From DATJPR01 sp963752915 (lineage in GTDB: Bacteria; Bacteroidota; Ignavibacteria; UBA10030; UBA6906): a stretch of DNA of 64,000 bases. Below the pieces are notes generated by a model. It worked only from the letters and a program-made list of their open reading frames with translations, ran no database searches and was not told where the DNA came from. The position numbers were made by a program, and so were the translations under genes. Below are positions 26,854-35,331 of the stretch, piece after piece. The number at the start of each line of letters is the position of its first letter. Positions within the stretch are counted from its first letter, which is position 1. The DNA is taken from the NCBI GenBank assembly GCA_963752915.1, contig CAVVZZ010000002.1, forward strand, positions 434,001 to 498,000, read 5' to 3'.

Positions 26854-27705
26854 ATGGATGCAATAGCCTTCGAACTGACGGAACCCTATCCCGTTACTGC
26901 AAACCACATCGCGCAGTATCAACGGGACGGTCATATTCTTCTTCACGGCGTTGTTCCGCCGGCTGAGATCGGTCACTACCGGACGCTTCTTCAAGACATC
27001 GCCGGCCAGGGAGCGACGACCCGACGGATTCGGGTATCGGCGGATGTATCAGTTCCCCTGTACTACCACCTGGCGAACGTCTGGAGGAAGGGCGAAGAGG
27101 TTCGGGAATTCGTGTTCGCGAGCCGATTCGCCCGGATTGCCGCCGAATTGATGGGAGTGAATAGGGTACGTCTGTACCATGATGAGGTCCTCATGAAGGA
27201 GCCGGGCGGTGTATCGACCCCCTGGCACAAAGATCATTACAACTGGCCCCTGGCGACGCATCATACGATCAAACTGTGGCTCGCGCTCGCGGACATCCGC
27301 CTCGACATGGGAGTCATGCGATATGCGACGGGCACGCACCGCGCGGGGCAATTCCCGGAAGTGCCTCCTTCCTACGAATCCGACGAGATGTTCAAGCAGA
27401 TCATTCACGACCACAACATCCCGGTCGTGAGCTACGCGATGAAGGCGGGCGATGCGTCGTTTCATTCCGGAGCGCTTCTCCATTCGGCACTGGCAAACGA
27501 AAGCATGGACCGAAGGGATGTCCTCGCAATCATTTACTACGAGGACGGTGCGAAGATCATGCTAGCGAATCACGAGCACCGTCGGCGGGATCTGGAAGAG
27601 TTCTTCCCGGGGCTTCACCCCGGTGATGTGGCGGAAGGCCTATTGAATCCGCTGCTCTATTCAAAAGACGCAGAGCAGGGACACTTGCCCGACCGAAGGG
27701 TCTGA
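26854..27705 (+). CDS. Phytanoyl-CoA dioxygenase (PhyH) family oxygenase
   Basis: A 283-residue Fe(II)/2-oxoglutarate oxygenase. The iron triad is His-x-Asp in STPWHKDHYNW and the distal His in FHSGALLHSA. The 2-oxoglutarate-binding Arg is likely in the RRDVLAI segment. The ATG at 26854 follows a strong GGAGGGGA site, so the longer upstream frame is not used. Family members hydroxylate diverse small molecules, and the substrate is unknown. The gene is alone and convergent with ppk1. Confidence 0.88.
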   Translation: MDAIAFELTEPYPVTANHIAQYQRDGHILLHGVVPPAEIGHYRTLLQDIAGQGATTRRIRVSADVSVPLYYHLANVWRKGEEVREFVFASRFARIAAELMGVNRVRLYHDEVLMKEPGGVSTPWHKDHYNWPLATHHTIKLWLALADIRLDMGVMRYATGTHRAGQFPEVPPSYESDEMFKQIIHDHNIPVVSYAMKAGDASFHSGALLHSALANESMDRRDVLAIIYYEDGAKIMLANHEHRRRDLEEFFPGLHPGDVAEGLLNPLLYSKDAEQGHLPDRRV

Positions 27706-27764
27706 CTGGCCAAGGAACCGATCCATTCCGGATTGCCGGCTACTGAGCTGAAAGGGGGCTGCCC

Positions 27765-30041
27765 CTACCCCTGCGCTTCCGGCGGCGCTTCCCTGGGGAT
27801 CGGGTTTCTGTGGTAGACCTGAGCGCTTCGCGCACGCATGATCGTTTGCTGACTGTCGAACAGGCTCGACGGCTTATCCGAGGACTGATTGGCATACGAC
27901 CCGTCGGAGTGCATTAGCCGGCCGCGGAGTGTGTCCGCAAGAGCCGTTTCAAGCGCTTCGCGCACGATCTGTTCTGCAATGGCCGCATCATCAATCGGGA
28001 ACATGAGCTCCACACGCCGATCAAGATTCCTTCCCATCATGTCCGCGCTGCTGAGATAGAGCTCCGGCCGACCGTTGTTTCCGAACCAGAACACGCGGCT
28101 GTGCTCGAGATACCGCCCGACGATGCTGACCACGCGAATCGACTCGCTGGTCCCTTTCAGTTCGGGGCGCAGGGAGCAAATCCCGCGAACGATCAGGTCG
28201 ATCTGGACACCCGCTTTTGATCCTTCATACAGTTTCCCGATCATCTTCACATCCGTCAGCGCGTTCATCTTCATGATCATCCTCCCCTTCCTTCCGTTGC
28301 GCGCGTGATCGATTTCCCTGTCGATCAAGCTCACCACACGTTCCCGAAGCGTAACGGGGGCGACGGCAAGCCTTGTGTAGGCGGCACGTCGGGAGTAGCC
28401 GGTCAACGAATTGAAAACCTCCGCCGCATCTTCCGTGATGTCCGGCCGGCAGGTCATAAAACTCAGATCGGTGTAGATCCGCGCTGTCACAGGGTTGTAG
28501 TTTCCCGTCCCAAGATGCACGTAGCGCCGCAGCCCGTCGTGTTCCTTGCGCACGACCAGCGCCATCTTCGCGTGCGTCTTGAGACCGACAAGGCCGTAGA
28601 CGACATGGACACCCGCGCGCTCAAGCTGCTTGGCCCACTCGATATTGTTCTCCTCGTCGAACCGTGCCTTCAGTTCGACAAGCACGGCGACCTGCTTTCC
28701 GTTTTCTGCGGCCTCGACCAGAAGAGGAATGAGCGGCGACTCCTTGCCGATGCGGTACAGCGTTTGTTTGATCGCAAGGACGTTCGGATCTTCCGTCGCC
28801 GACTTGATGAATTGCACCACCGGCGAAAACGAATCATACGGATGGTGGAGGATGATGTCCTTCCGTCTGATCGTTGTGAAGATGTCCTCATTCTCTTCCT
28901 CCGGAGGAGATGCCGGCGGATGATAGGTCTCGTCCTTGAGGTCGGGCCGAGGGAGTTTCTGCAAGGCCATCACATGGCTCAGCCCGAGCGGGGGCGTGAG
29001 TTCGTAGACGTCATCCGGCATCACCTCGAGGTTCTCGACAAGGATCCGCTTGATCCGTGCAGGCATCGTCTTCTCGATGCCGACGCGGACAACGGGTCCG
29101 AAGCGCCGCTGGCGAATCGACTCTTCGATGGAATAGATAAGGTCCTCCGCCTCATCTTCCTGAATTTCGATGTCAGCATTCCTGGTCACGCGGAAAACGA
29201 ACCGCTCTTTCACCGACATCCCCGGGAAGAGCATGTGCAGGTTCTCCGCGATGAGATCCTCCAGCCAGACAAAGCGAAAGGCATGATCATGCGAGTCGCC
29301 GTTCGGAATCGGGAACAACCGCGGAAGAACGTCGGGCACCTTCACCCTCGCGAACTGCTCATCACCCGTCGAGGAACTGACGACCACCGCGAGATTCAGG
29401 CTCAGGTTCGAGATATAGGGGAAAGGATGCCCCGGGTCAAACGCGAGCGGCGTGAGAACCGGATAGATCTCGCGGGCAAAGGCCTTGGTGAGCTTCGCCC
29501 GGTCGATTTCCGAAACCTCGCTCATCCGAAGCAGGAGAATGCCTTCGGAAGCGAGACGCGGATGCAGATCTTTCCAGAAGCAGTTGCTCATCTCCCTGAC
29601 CATCGCAGCGACACGGTCGTGGATCTGATGCAATTGCTGAGAGGGTGTTTGTCCGTCCGGTGAGTATTCGACGATGTCGGCCAGGACCTGTTCCTTGATG
29701 CCGGCGACCCTGATCATGAAGAATTCGTCGAGATTGGAACTGACGATCGAAAGGAATTTCACGCGTTCCAGCAGGGGGTGTCGCTGATCCCACGCTTCAT
29801 CCAGCACCCGCTGGTTGAATGCCAGCCAGCTCAATTCCCTGTTGATGTACAGTGAAGGATCGAGAAGTGATTGGCCGGAGGGTATTCGATCTTCAGTTCC
29901 GGCCCTGGGGCGCAATGCGGACCGGACAGTCCGACCTCTCTTTTTCGGCCGCTGAGCAAGTTGCTCAACGACTCCGCGAGGGCGCTGATCACCCTCTGGT
30001 GCGTTGTCTTCTGGAGGCATGAATTCGGGCAGTAATCGCAT
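27765..30041 (-). CDS. ppk1: Polyphosphate kinase 1
   Basis: A 758-residue enzyme that reversibly makes polyphosphate from ATP at the membrane or cytoplasm. Family features are YINRELSWLAFNQRVLDEA near the start of the conserved N-domain, the LKARFDEENNIEWAKQLE segment, VHLGTGNYNP with the phosphorylated His, and the late SSADMMGRNLDRRVEL block. About 60 residues of basic, low-complexity sequence precede the conserved domain, so the true start may be internal. ATG 30041 and ATG 30020 are both possible and neither has a good ribosome site. It follows sixA by about 135 bp. Confidence 0.95.
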   Translation of the reverse strand: MRLLPEFMPPEDNAPEGDQRPRGVVEQLAQRPKKRGRTVRSALRPRAGTEDRIPSGQSLLDPSLYINRELSWLAFNQRVLDEAWDQRHPLLERVKFLSIVSSNLDEFFMIRVAGIKEQVLADIVEYSPDGQTPSQQLHQIHDRVAAMVREMSNCFWKDLHPRLASEGILLLRMSEVSEIDRAKLTKAFAREIYPVLTPLAFDPGHPFPYISNLSLNLAVVVSSSTGDEQFARVKVPDVLPRLFPIPNGDSHDHAFRFVWLEDLIAENLHMLFPGMSVKERFVFRVTRNADIEIQEDEAEDLIYSIEESIRQRRFGPVVRVGIEKTMPARIKRILVENLEVMPDDVYELTPPLGLSHVMALQKLPRPDLKDETYHPPASPPEEENEDIFTTIRRKDIILHHPYDSFSPVVQFIKSATEDPNVLAIKQTLYRIGKESPLIPLLVEAAENGKQVAVLVELKARFDEENNIEWAKQLERAGVHVVYGLVGLKTHAKMALVVRKEHDGLRRYVHLGTGNYNPVTARIYTDLSFMTCRPDITEDAAEVFNSLTGYSRRAAYTRLAVAPVTLRERVVSLIDREIDHARNGRKGRMIMKMNALTDVKMIGKLYEGSKAGVQIDLIVRGICSLRPELKGTSESIRVVSIVGRYLEHSRVFWFGNNGRPELYLSSADMMGRNLDRRVELMFPIDDAAIAEQIVREALETALADTLRGRLMHSDGSYANQSSDKPSSLFDSQQTIMRARSAQVYHRNPIPREAPPEAQG

Positions 30042-30176
30042 AGGAACGGAAAAGCAGAGTACTCTAACGTGACCTTTTGTCCGGCCGGATTCAAGTTAAG
30101 GAATTGTTAAAGTGGACCCAAAATTGGCGAAAATGGGAGGGATTCCACATCAGAGGAAGATAATTCCGGGATTACA

Positions 30177-30677
30177 TCATTCGACGAGAATCTGGGAAGG
30201 AGGAAGCAGCCAATCCAGAGTAGCGCAGCGTCCAAACTGAAGAGCGTCCACGGACAGCCTGCACAGCCCCCCTTTTTTCATTGTAATCAACAAATCTGAT
30301 TGACCGCCGACAAGGATGGAAATGAGCGTGGTCAGCGACGGTTCATGTCCGACAAGAAGCAGGTGCTCCATCGAGGCGTAGTTCGCGCGGAGTTCGTCGA
30401 CCAGCGCGTTGAGATTTCCTCCCGGTTCGAGATGCGGCGTCGTAAGAGGCTCCTTCTTCAGTTCAAGAACATTCGCCACAATGCGTGCCGTCTGTCGGGC
30501 TCTCCGGAAGGGGCTTGTCAGAATACAGTCGAACGACAATCCTCGCTCTTCCATTTTCCCCGCAATGCGTCTCATTCTTTTTGCACCGTCAGGCGTCAAC
30601 GGCCGATCCGCATCCGCCCGGCCGCTTACTGTCATCCGTTGTTCGGCAATCCCATGACGAAGAAGATAGAGCTTCAT
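30177..30677 (-). CDS. sixA: SixA-type phosphohistidine phosphatase (histidine phosphatase family)
   Basis: A 166-residue member of the histidine phosphatase superfamily. It has the catalytic LYLLRHGIAE motif at the N-terminus (phosphorylated His) and the second histidine in LLVGHEPSL. Short length and lack of extra domains match SixA, which dephosphorylates phosphohistidine proteins. The ATG at 30677 overlaps the stop of the CHAD gene by four bases. Its place in a polyphosphate operon suggests a role in phosphate or polyphosphate signalling (inference). Confidence 0.88.
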   Translation of the reverse strand: MKLYLLRHGIAEQRMTVSGRADADRPLTPDGAKRMRRIAGKMEERGLSFDCILTSPFRRARQTARIVANVLELKKEPLTTPHLEPGGNLNALVDELRANYASMEHLLLVGHEPSLTTLISILVGGQSDLLITMKKGGLCRLSVDALQFGRCATLDWLLPPSQILVE

Positions 30678-31618
30678 GAGACGTTCCCCGCTGCCGTTGG
30701 CTGATGGATTGTCTCCCAAAACCGTTCGAATTCGTTTGCTGAAGCCAGGAACAACGTAATAAGCTCCTTATGTTTCCGCTCCATCTCCTCCTTCAACGGG
30801 AGGAATTGCACACCGATACGTTTGTGGCGGCGGTTCCACTCAAGCAGCGATTCCATCAGGACTTCGAGATCCTGGATGGCCCCCATGCGTGTCTGATAGT
30901 CATTCATGGATTTGAAGAAATCCTCACGGAGAGGCGGCAAAAACGGTTGCAGCGCCTCGACCATGTAACGAAATCGTTTGAAGGAAATCCGAAACCGATG
31001 GATGCGTGCAGATTGGCCGGACATTGCGGCTCCCTTCAGGACCGAGGCCTCGAGATACCCCTGCGCAAGCGATCCGAGCACAACGGAAACCGCGGCGTGC
31101 CCCATGATCGGATCCGCAACCAGGGACTGCAGCTGGAGTTGGATTTGCGAGATGATCGTTTCATATGCGGCTGCATCAATCTTCCTCAACTCCCTTCCGG
31201 CGCCTTTCATCATCGTCCGGGCATGAAGAGAGAGCTCCTTCCTGAGCGGGTCAAGGAATGGGAACTGAGCAACGAGCTCTCGGACCGTGTTTCCCTGGAG
31301 CTGGACATCCCTCAGCAACCCGAACGGGCGCAGGTGCCGCTTCAGGCGTCTTCGAAGTCTCGGTATGGTTTTCCCCGGAAGGAGCGTTGCGGCGATGTCG
31401 AGGAAGGCAAGCAGCCGTCGTGTTGCGACGCGCAGGTCATGAATACGTTTCTTGGTGATCGCATGTCGGCTTTCCGTCACGCACGAGGAGAATTCCTGCC
31501 ACCGGTCGTGCAGCGAGTCCGCCAGCGTTGTCCCAATGTCATGCGTTGCCGGCGGGAGATCGGGCTGAACAGATCCTTCCTGCAACGAGGTCCGGGGACT
31601 CGTCTTATTCCGCGACAT
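30674..31618 (-). CDS. CHAD domain protein (polyphosphate-binding)
   Basis: A 314-residue helical protein with the conserved basic motifs of CHAD domains: KKRIHDLRVATRRLLAF, RHLRPFGLLRDVQL and the second-repeat copy RIHRFRISFKRFRYMVE. CHAD domains bind polyphosphate through these His/Arg/Lys faces and associate with polyphosphate granules (family knowledge). The ATG at 31618 lies inside the end of the Ppx gene (14-base overlap) and its stop overlaps the sixA start. Translation is therefore coupled on both sides. Confidence 0.9.
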   Translation of the reverse strand: MSRNKTSPRTSLQEGSVQPDLPPATHDIGTTLADSLHDRWQEFSSCVTESRHAITKKRIHDLRVATRRLLAFLDIAATLLPGKTIPRLRRRLKRHLRPFGLLRDVQLQGNTVRELVAQFPFLDPLRKELSLHARTMMKGAGRELRKIDAAAYETIISQIQLQLQSLVADPIMGHAAVSVVLGSLAQGYLEASVLKGAAMSGQSARIHRFRISFKRFRYMVEALQPFLPPLREDFFKSMNDYQTRMGAIQDLEVLMESLLEWNRRHKRIGVQFLPLKEEMERKHKELITLFLASANEFERFWETIHQPTAAGNVS

Positions 31619-33116
31619 TGATCTTGACACCGAAGACCTCCTCGAACATCCCCCCTTTTCTCTTGAGAGCCCATTTTTCCAACAGGAGATCGCCGTCACC
31701 CTCGAGCGCGATGGAGAATTTCGGGCGCTTGTACTCGACACTGAATGCCTTCACCTTGCCCGCGTGTTCGTTATCCATGGCGTCCGCGACCCGAAGGATG
31801 GCAGTGAGTTTCGAAACGATAACGCGGTCTTTGGGGGAGAGAAGCCGATAGGAGTCATGCTGGAGCTTCGGCTGACTCTTCCGGTGGTAGCGGGCGATAT
31901 TCGCAACAATCGACATCTGCAGTTGATTCAGGCCCATCACCGGAGTCGCCAGGAGAAGATACTGGGTGTGCTTGTGATGTCCGGTCATCGTGACGAAGGC
32001 GCCGACGTCATGAAGAAGTGCGGCAACCTCGAGAAGCAGTCGATGTTCGAGCGAAAGATTGTGGAGACTTCGGGTTTGATCGAACAGCTGAACGGCGTAG
32101 CGGGCAACGGATGTGCCGTGCTGCTCATCAAAGAGATATTTCCTCCCGATCTGGAGTGCCGACGCCATGACCTGTTCCCGGCGGGGGAATTTGATCTCGC
32201 CGAAGAGCTCTCCGGCAAGATCCATCAGAATCCCGTCCTTGAGACCGACTTTTGGAATGATCACCTCATCGACACCGATAACGCTCACAATGCGTTGAAG
32301 GATGATGGATGCCGGAACGATAACATCGGCCCGATCCGGCCGCAGACGGAGCTGGGTAATACGCTCCTCGATCGAGAGCCCCTGGAGCTTCTTGACGATC
32401 GTATCCAGTTCCTGACTCGCGAGTGTGGAGTCCCGGTCCTTTCCGAGCATCTCCTTCCGGAGAGCACCGAGCGCTTCGATATTGCCGCCCGTTCCGATGC
32501 AGAGCTGAACCTGCTTCGATCCGATCTCCTGTTTCAGGCGTTGCTGCGTCGAGTCGACATACTCGCGCACCAGCTGGTGAAAGGTGCGCTCGCCGTGCTT
32601 GGTTCCTTCCAGGAGCTGCAGCAGGCGTACCGCGCCCAACCGATAGCTCTCCGTCGATACGATGCTCCCGTCAACGGCGAGAGTGACCTCGATGCTTCCC
32701 CCGCCGATATCCACCAGGATCGCGGTTTTGTTTTTCAAGTTGACCACATCCGCGACGGCGAGGTGAATAAGACGGGCTTCTTCTTCCGCCCCGATCACCG
32801 CGATATCAATCCCGCACGCCTGGCTCACACGATCGACAAACATATCCTTGTTGAGCGCTTCGCGCAGGGCGCTTGTCGCCACCGCGCGGCTGAGCGACAC
32901 GGAATACCGCTCCATCTCTTCCTTGAATCTGGAGAGTGCGGAGAGCGCCTCATCCATCGTCGTATCGGAGATCACGCCTTTAGAAAAGACATCCTGGCCA
33001 AGGCGCACCGCCTCGCGGAAATTCCCGACGACGGCAAACTTCTTCGCATTCTCGAACGCTGCAAGAGAGAGACGCAGGGCGTTCGAGCCAATATCAATGG
33101 CTGCAAGGGTTGGCAT
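31605..33116 (-). CDS. ppx: Exopolyphosphatase / Ppx-GppA phosphatase
   Basis: A 503-residue enzyme that hydrolyses polyphosphate from the ends (or pppGpp). It begins with the actin-like ATPase phosphate-binding motif AAIDIGSNALRLSL. A second glycine-rich motif is ILVDIGGGSIEVTL. The C-terminal third is HD-like (VAALLHDVGAFV), as in full-length Ppx/GppA proteins. The start at 33116 places the protein N-terminus at the conserved MPTLAAIDIG. It leads the polyphosphate operon. Confidence 0.92.
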   Translation of the reverse strand: MPTLAAIDIGSNALRLSLAAFENAKKFAVVGNFREAVRLGQDVFSKGVISDTTMDEALSALSRFKEEMERYSVSLSRAVATSALREALNKDMFVDRVSQACGIDIAVIGAEEEARLIHLAVADVVNLKNKTAILVDIGGGSIEVTLAVDGSIVSTESYRLGAVRLLQLLEGTKHGERTFHQLVREYVDSTQQRLKQEIGSKQVQLCIGTGGNIEALGALRKEMLGKDRDSTLASQELDTIVKKLQGLSIEERITQLRLRPDRADVIVPASIILQRIVSVIGVDEVIIPKVGLKDGILMDLAGELFGEIKFPRREQVMASALQIGRKYLFDEQHGTSVARYAVQLFDQTRSLHNLSLEHRLLLEVAALLHDVGAFVTMTGHHKHTQYLLLATPVMGLNQLQMSIVANIARYHRKSQPKLQHDSYRLLSPKDRVIVSKLTAILRVADAMDNEHAGKVKAFSVEYKRPKFSIALEGDGDLLLEKWALKRKGGMFEEVFGVKINVAE

Positions 33117-33251
33117 AGAGAGGTGATCTAGTTCGGCAAATGTAGGCAAAACCCGACGGACATCCAAGCCTTGCGGCAGGGAGCGTCCAGGTGTAGGTAG
33201 TATCAGTAGACAGTGGACAGTGAATGACAGTAGGAAGAAGCAGAAACAACT

Positions 33252-34175
33252 TCATCTCGCATACGTGCCGACCGTCTGTCTGACGCCCTCAACGTAAGAT
33301 GTTGCCTCAACGCCAAACGCTTTCGAAAACTTCGAAGAGTCGAAGAGATATTCGAACTCACTCTGGTACAGCATTTCAGGCAGTTCACGGATCGTCGAGT
33401 CGAACAATCCGGCCGCCTGCAACATCCACTTTCGCAGAATGGTGTATCGCGGCTCCACCCCGAACCCTTTCGCAACCAATTCGACAAATTCCATTCCCGT
33501 CGGCGGATCGGATGCCGTTGGGAGATGCCACGTCTGATTCCAGGATGCTTCATTGCTGATCAGGGTGACGAGGGCCTTCGCCGCATCTGGCGTGAATGTG
33601 TACGAATGACGAACCGCATCGTTCACAAGAAGTGATGCCTTTCCTCCCTTCGCCAGTTTGTCGAAAATCAGGATATTCGGGACCCCGGTTTTCGCATACG
33701 GGCCATAAAAGTCCGCCGCACGGGCGACAAGAGCTGTGAGATTCCCTGATTGTATCTCATCAAGCAGCATCGTGACGATGCTCGCCCGCAGTTCCCCTTT
33801 CCTGCTCACCGGATTGAACGGAGTTTCTTCAGTCATTGGGCCACTCACCCTGCCGTACATGTACACGTTGTCGAAGAATACCAATTTGGCGCCAGACTTC
33901 TTGCATGCTTCGATCGTATTGCGCATGACCTTCGGCCAGAGTTCCTTCCAGACCGTCAAGTTATATTTCAGGCCCGCCACAAGATAGACGATCGAGGACC
34001 CGGCGACAGCGGTGACTGTCTGGTCGAGGTCGGACAAATCCGCTGCAACGGCTTCGCTGGCTCCCGCTGCACTCCCCCCTCTCCGACTGACAAGGCGAGG
34101 CGTCAACCCTTTTTCACTAAGCTCCTTTAGGAGAAGCGTTCCGATTGTTCCACCTGAGCCGAGAATTGTGTGCAT
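33252..34175 (-). CDS. NAD(P)-dependent epimerase/dehydratase family protein
   Basis: A 307-residue extended-SDR protein. The nucleotide motif is ILGSGGTIG at the N-terminus, in place of the usual GxxGxxG. The active-site region reads FFDNVYMYG, so the catalytic Tyr of YxxxK is not in its ordinary context (YMYGRVSG). The family may therefore act on atypical substrates or only bind cofactor. The ATG at 34175 follows AAAAGG with normal spacing. The gene stands alone between the polyphosphate operon and the TusA gene. Confidence 0.85.
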   Translation of the reverse strand: MHTILGSGGTIGTLLLKELSEKGLTPRLVSRRGGSAAGASEAVAADLSDLDQTVTAVAGSSIVYLVAGLKYNLTVWKELWPKVMRNTIEACKKSGAKLVFFDNVYMYGRVSGPMTEETPFNPVSRKGELRASIVTMLLDEIQSGNLTALVARAADFYGPYAKTGVPNILIFDKLAKGGKASLLVNDAVRHSYTFTPDAAKALVTLISNEASWNQTWHLPTASDPPTGMEFVELVAKGFGVEPRYTILRKWMLQAAGLFDSTIRELPEMLYQSEFEYLFDSSKFSKAFGVEATSYVEGVRQTVGTYAR

Positions 34176-34639
34176 ACCGAAATACCTTTTGGGAATATGG
34201 TCGGACTCTTGTCCGAGATTTCCCCCCTTGAACATCCAACTGATCGCCAAAGTTCAAGAGGGCTCTGGCTGCCCGAAGTTGCTGGTTGTTCGATGCCGGC
34301 AAAACGCGCGGGAGCGTCAAAGAGCAATTCCACAACCATTCCATAACCAAAATGTAACACAACAATATTGAAAGCGTGTGTACGGCGCTCAATGAGGCCT
34401 GCAGAGGGTCAGGTGTGCGGATTGTGGCAGGGGGCAACCCTATTTGCAGGAGGATCCCTCGTTCCATTGCGAAGGAGCAACGTCGTGTACCGGAAGGGTT
34501 TTAGCGGAAGTTCAGCCATCAAGGCGCTGCCGGAGATGAACAACGCCAATCGACGCCCATACCGCAACGGCTAGGCGAGGCTCACGAATGTTCTCCATGA
34601 GCCTCATCCATAGGCTGCAAGATCAGGTGGACCGGATGG
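34176..34639. other. Intergenic region
   Basis: About 460 bases between the epimerase gene (minus, starting at 34175) and the end of operon 2. It should hold the epimerase promoter. It also contains a hairpin behind tusA, listed separately. An open frame at 34368-34574 plus has no recognisable product. Confidence 0.5.
34577..34605 (-). terminator. Hairpin downstream of operon 2
   Basis: GAGGCTCA (34577-34584) and TGAGCCTC (34598-34605) form an eight-pair stem about 35 bases after the tusA stop. There is no T-tract on the minus strand, so it may stabilise the mRNA end or terminate inefficiently. Confidence 0.45.
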
Positions 34640-34861
34640 TCAGAACTGAATCTGACACCGTTTTACATCGCCTTCGGTTTTGAACCAGAGAAGAACCTTC
34701 TTGGATCGTGTGCACCAATCACGGACATCCTTTTCAAAGGTCGGACAATCTGCAACGACCTCCAGGATGTCTCCAGACTTCATCTTTGTTGCCATAACAG
34801 TGACTTTCAATGTCGGCTGGGGGCATTTCAACCCCTTCGCGTCAAGTACTTGTGTTGCCAT
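34640..34861 (-). CDS. tusA: TusA/SirA-family sulfur carrier protein
   Basis: A 73-residue protein with the TusA fold. The sulfur-binding Cys is in the family motif GLKCPQPTLK, and the C-terminal half (EVVADCPTFEKDVRDWC) carries further cysteines seen in some anaerobe homologues. The start has a perfect AAGGAG site. It ends the second hydrogenase operon, 11 bp behind MvhD. TusA carries persulfide sulfur. Its location beside HdrA and MvhD suggests that sulfur, polysulfide or a protein persulfide could be a partner of this complex (inference). Confidence 0.9.
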   Translation of the reverse strand: MATQVLDAKGLKCPQPTLKVTVMATKMKSGDILEVVADCPTFEKDVRDWCTRSKKVLLWFKTEGDVKRCQIQF

Positions 34862-34872
34862 TGTCGATCTCC

Positions 34873-35310
34873 TTATGAATGATGGATTGGATGGAGGGGT
34901 CCAAGACCCTTCAGTGTAACGACCATTTCCCCGATGACCTGCGCAAACTTCTCGCCCTCGCCGGCCGAGACAAAATCCATTCGGCACCGTTCTTCCTCGA
35001 TGCCGAGCTGCTTGAGCAACCGCAAGAGTAACTGGTGACGCTGAACCGCGCGGTAGTTCCCTTCTTTGTAATGGCAGTCTCCCGGATGGCACGCCAGGAT
35101 CATCACACCGTCAGCCCCTTTCTCGAACGCTGTCATGACGAATTCCGGTTCAACCCGTCCGCTGCACATCACGCGTATAGCCATGACGTTCGGAGGGTAG
35201 ATCGTCTGCGAGGTTCCGGCCTTGTCCGCACCTGCGTACGAACACCAGTTGCAGAGGAATCCCACGATCTTCGGCTCAAACTCTTCCGGGCATTCGGTGT
35301 GTGACATCAT
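34873..35310 (-). CDS. mvhD: MvhD-type hydrogenase iron-sulfur subunit, operon 2
   Basis: A 145-residue MvhD protein with the pattern FLCNWCSYAGADKAGTSQ, VMCSGRVEPE and ACHPGDCHY. It is the electron link between the hydrogenase and HdrA in Mvh-Hdr complexes. It is shorter at its C-terminus than the copy at 20081-20554 and clearly diverged from it. The gap to hdrA upstream is 21 bp, and tusA follows closely. Two adjacent ATG codons at the start (35310, 35307) are equally possible. Confidence 0.9.
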   Translation of the reverse strand: MMSHTECPEEFEPKIVGFLCNWCSYAGADKAGTSQTIYPPNVMAIRVMCSGRVEPEFVMTAFEKGADGVMILACHPGDCHYKEGNYRAVQRHQLLLRLLKQLGIEEERCRMDFVSAGEGEKFAQVIGEMVVTLKGLGPLHPIHHS

Positions 35311-35331
35311 CGGTTTTGACCAACGGTTCGT

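Noticed and set aside
28305..29663. A 452-codon open frame on the plus strand opposite ppk1
   Set aside because: It lies wholly inside the clearly coding ppk1 gene, shows no family features, and is a shadow of codon bias in GC-rich DNA. The same applies to 31764-33131 (plus), opposite ppx, and 3748-4704 (minus), opposite the aldo/keto reductase.
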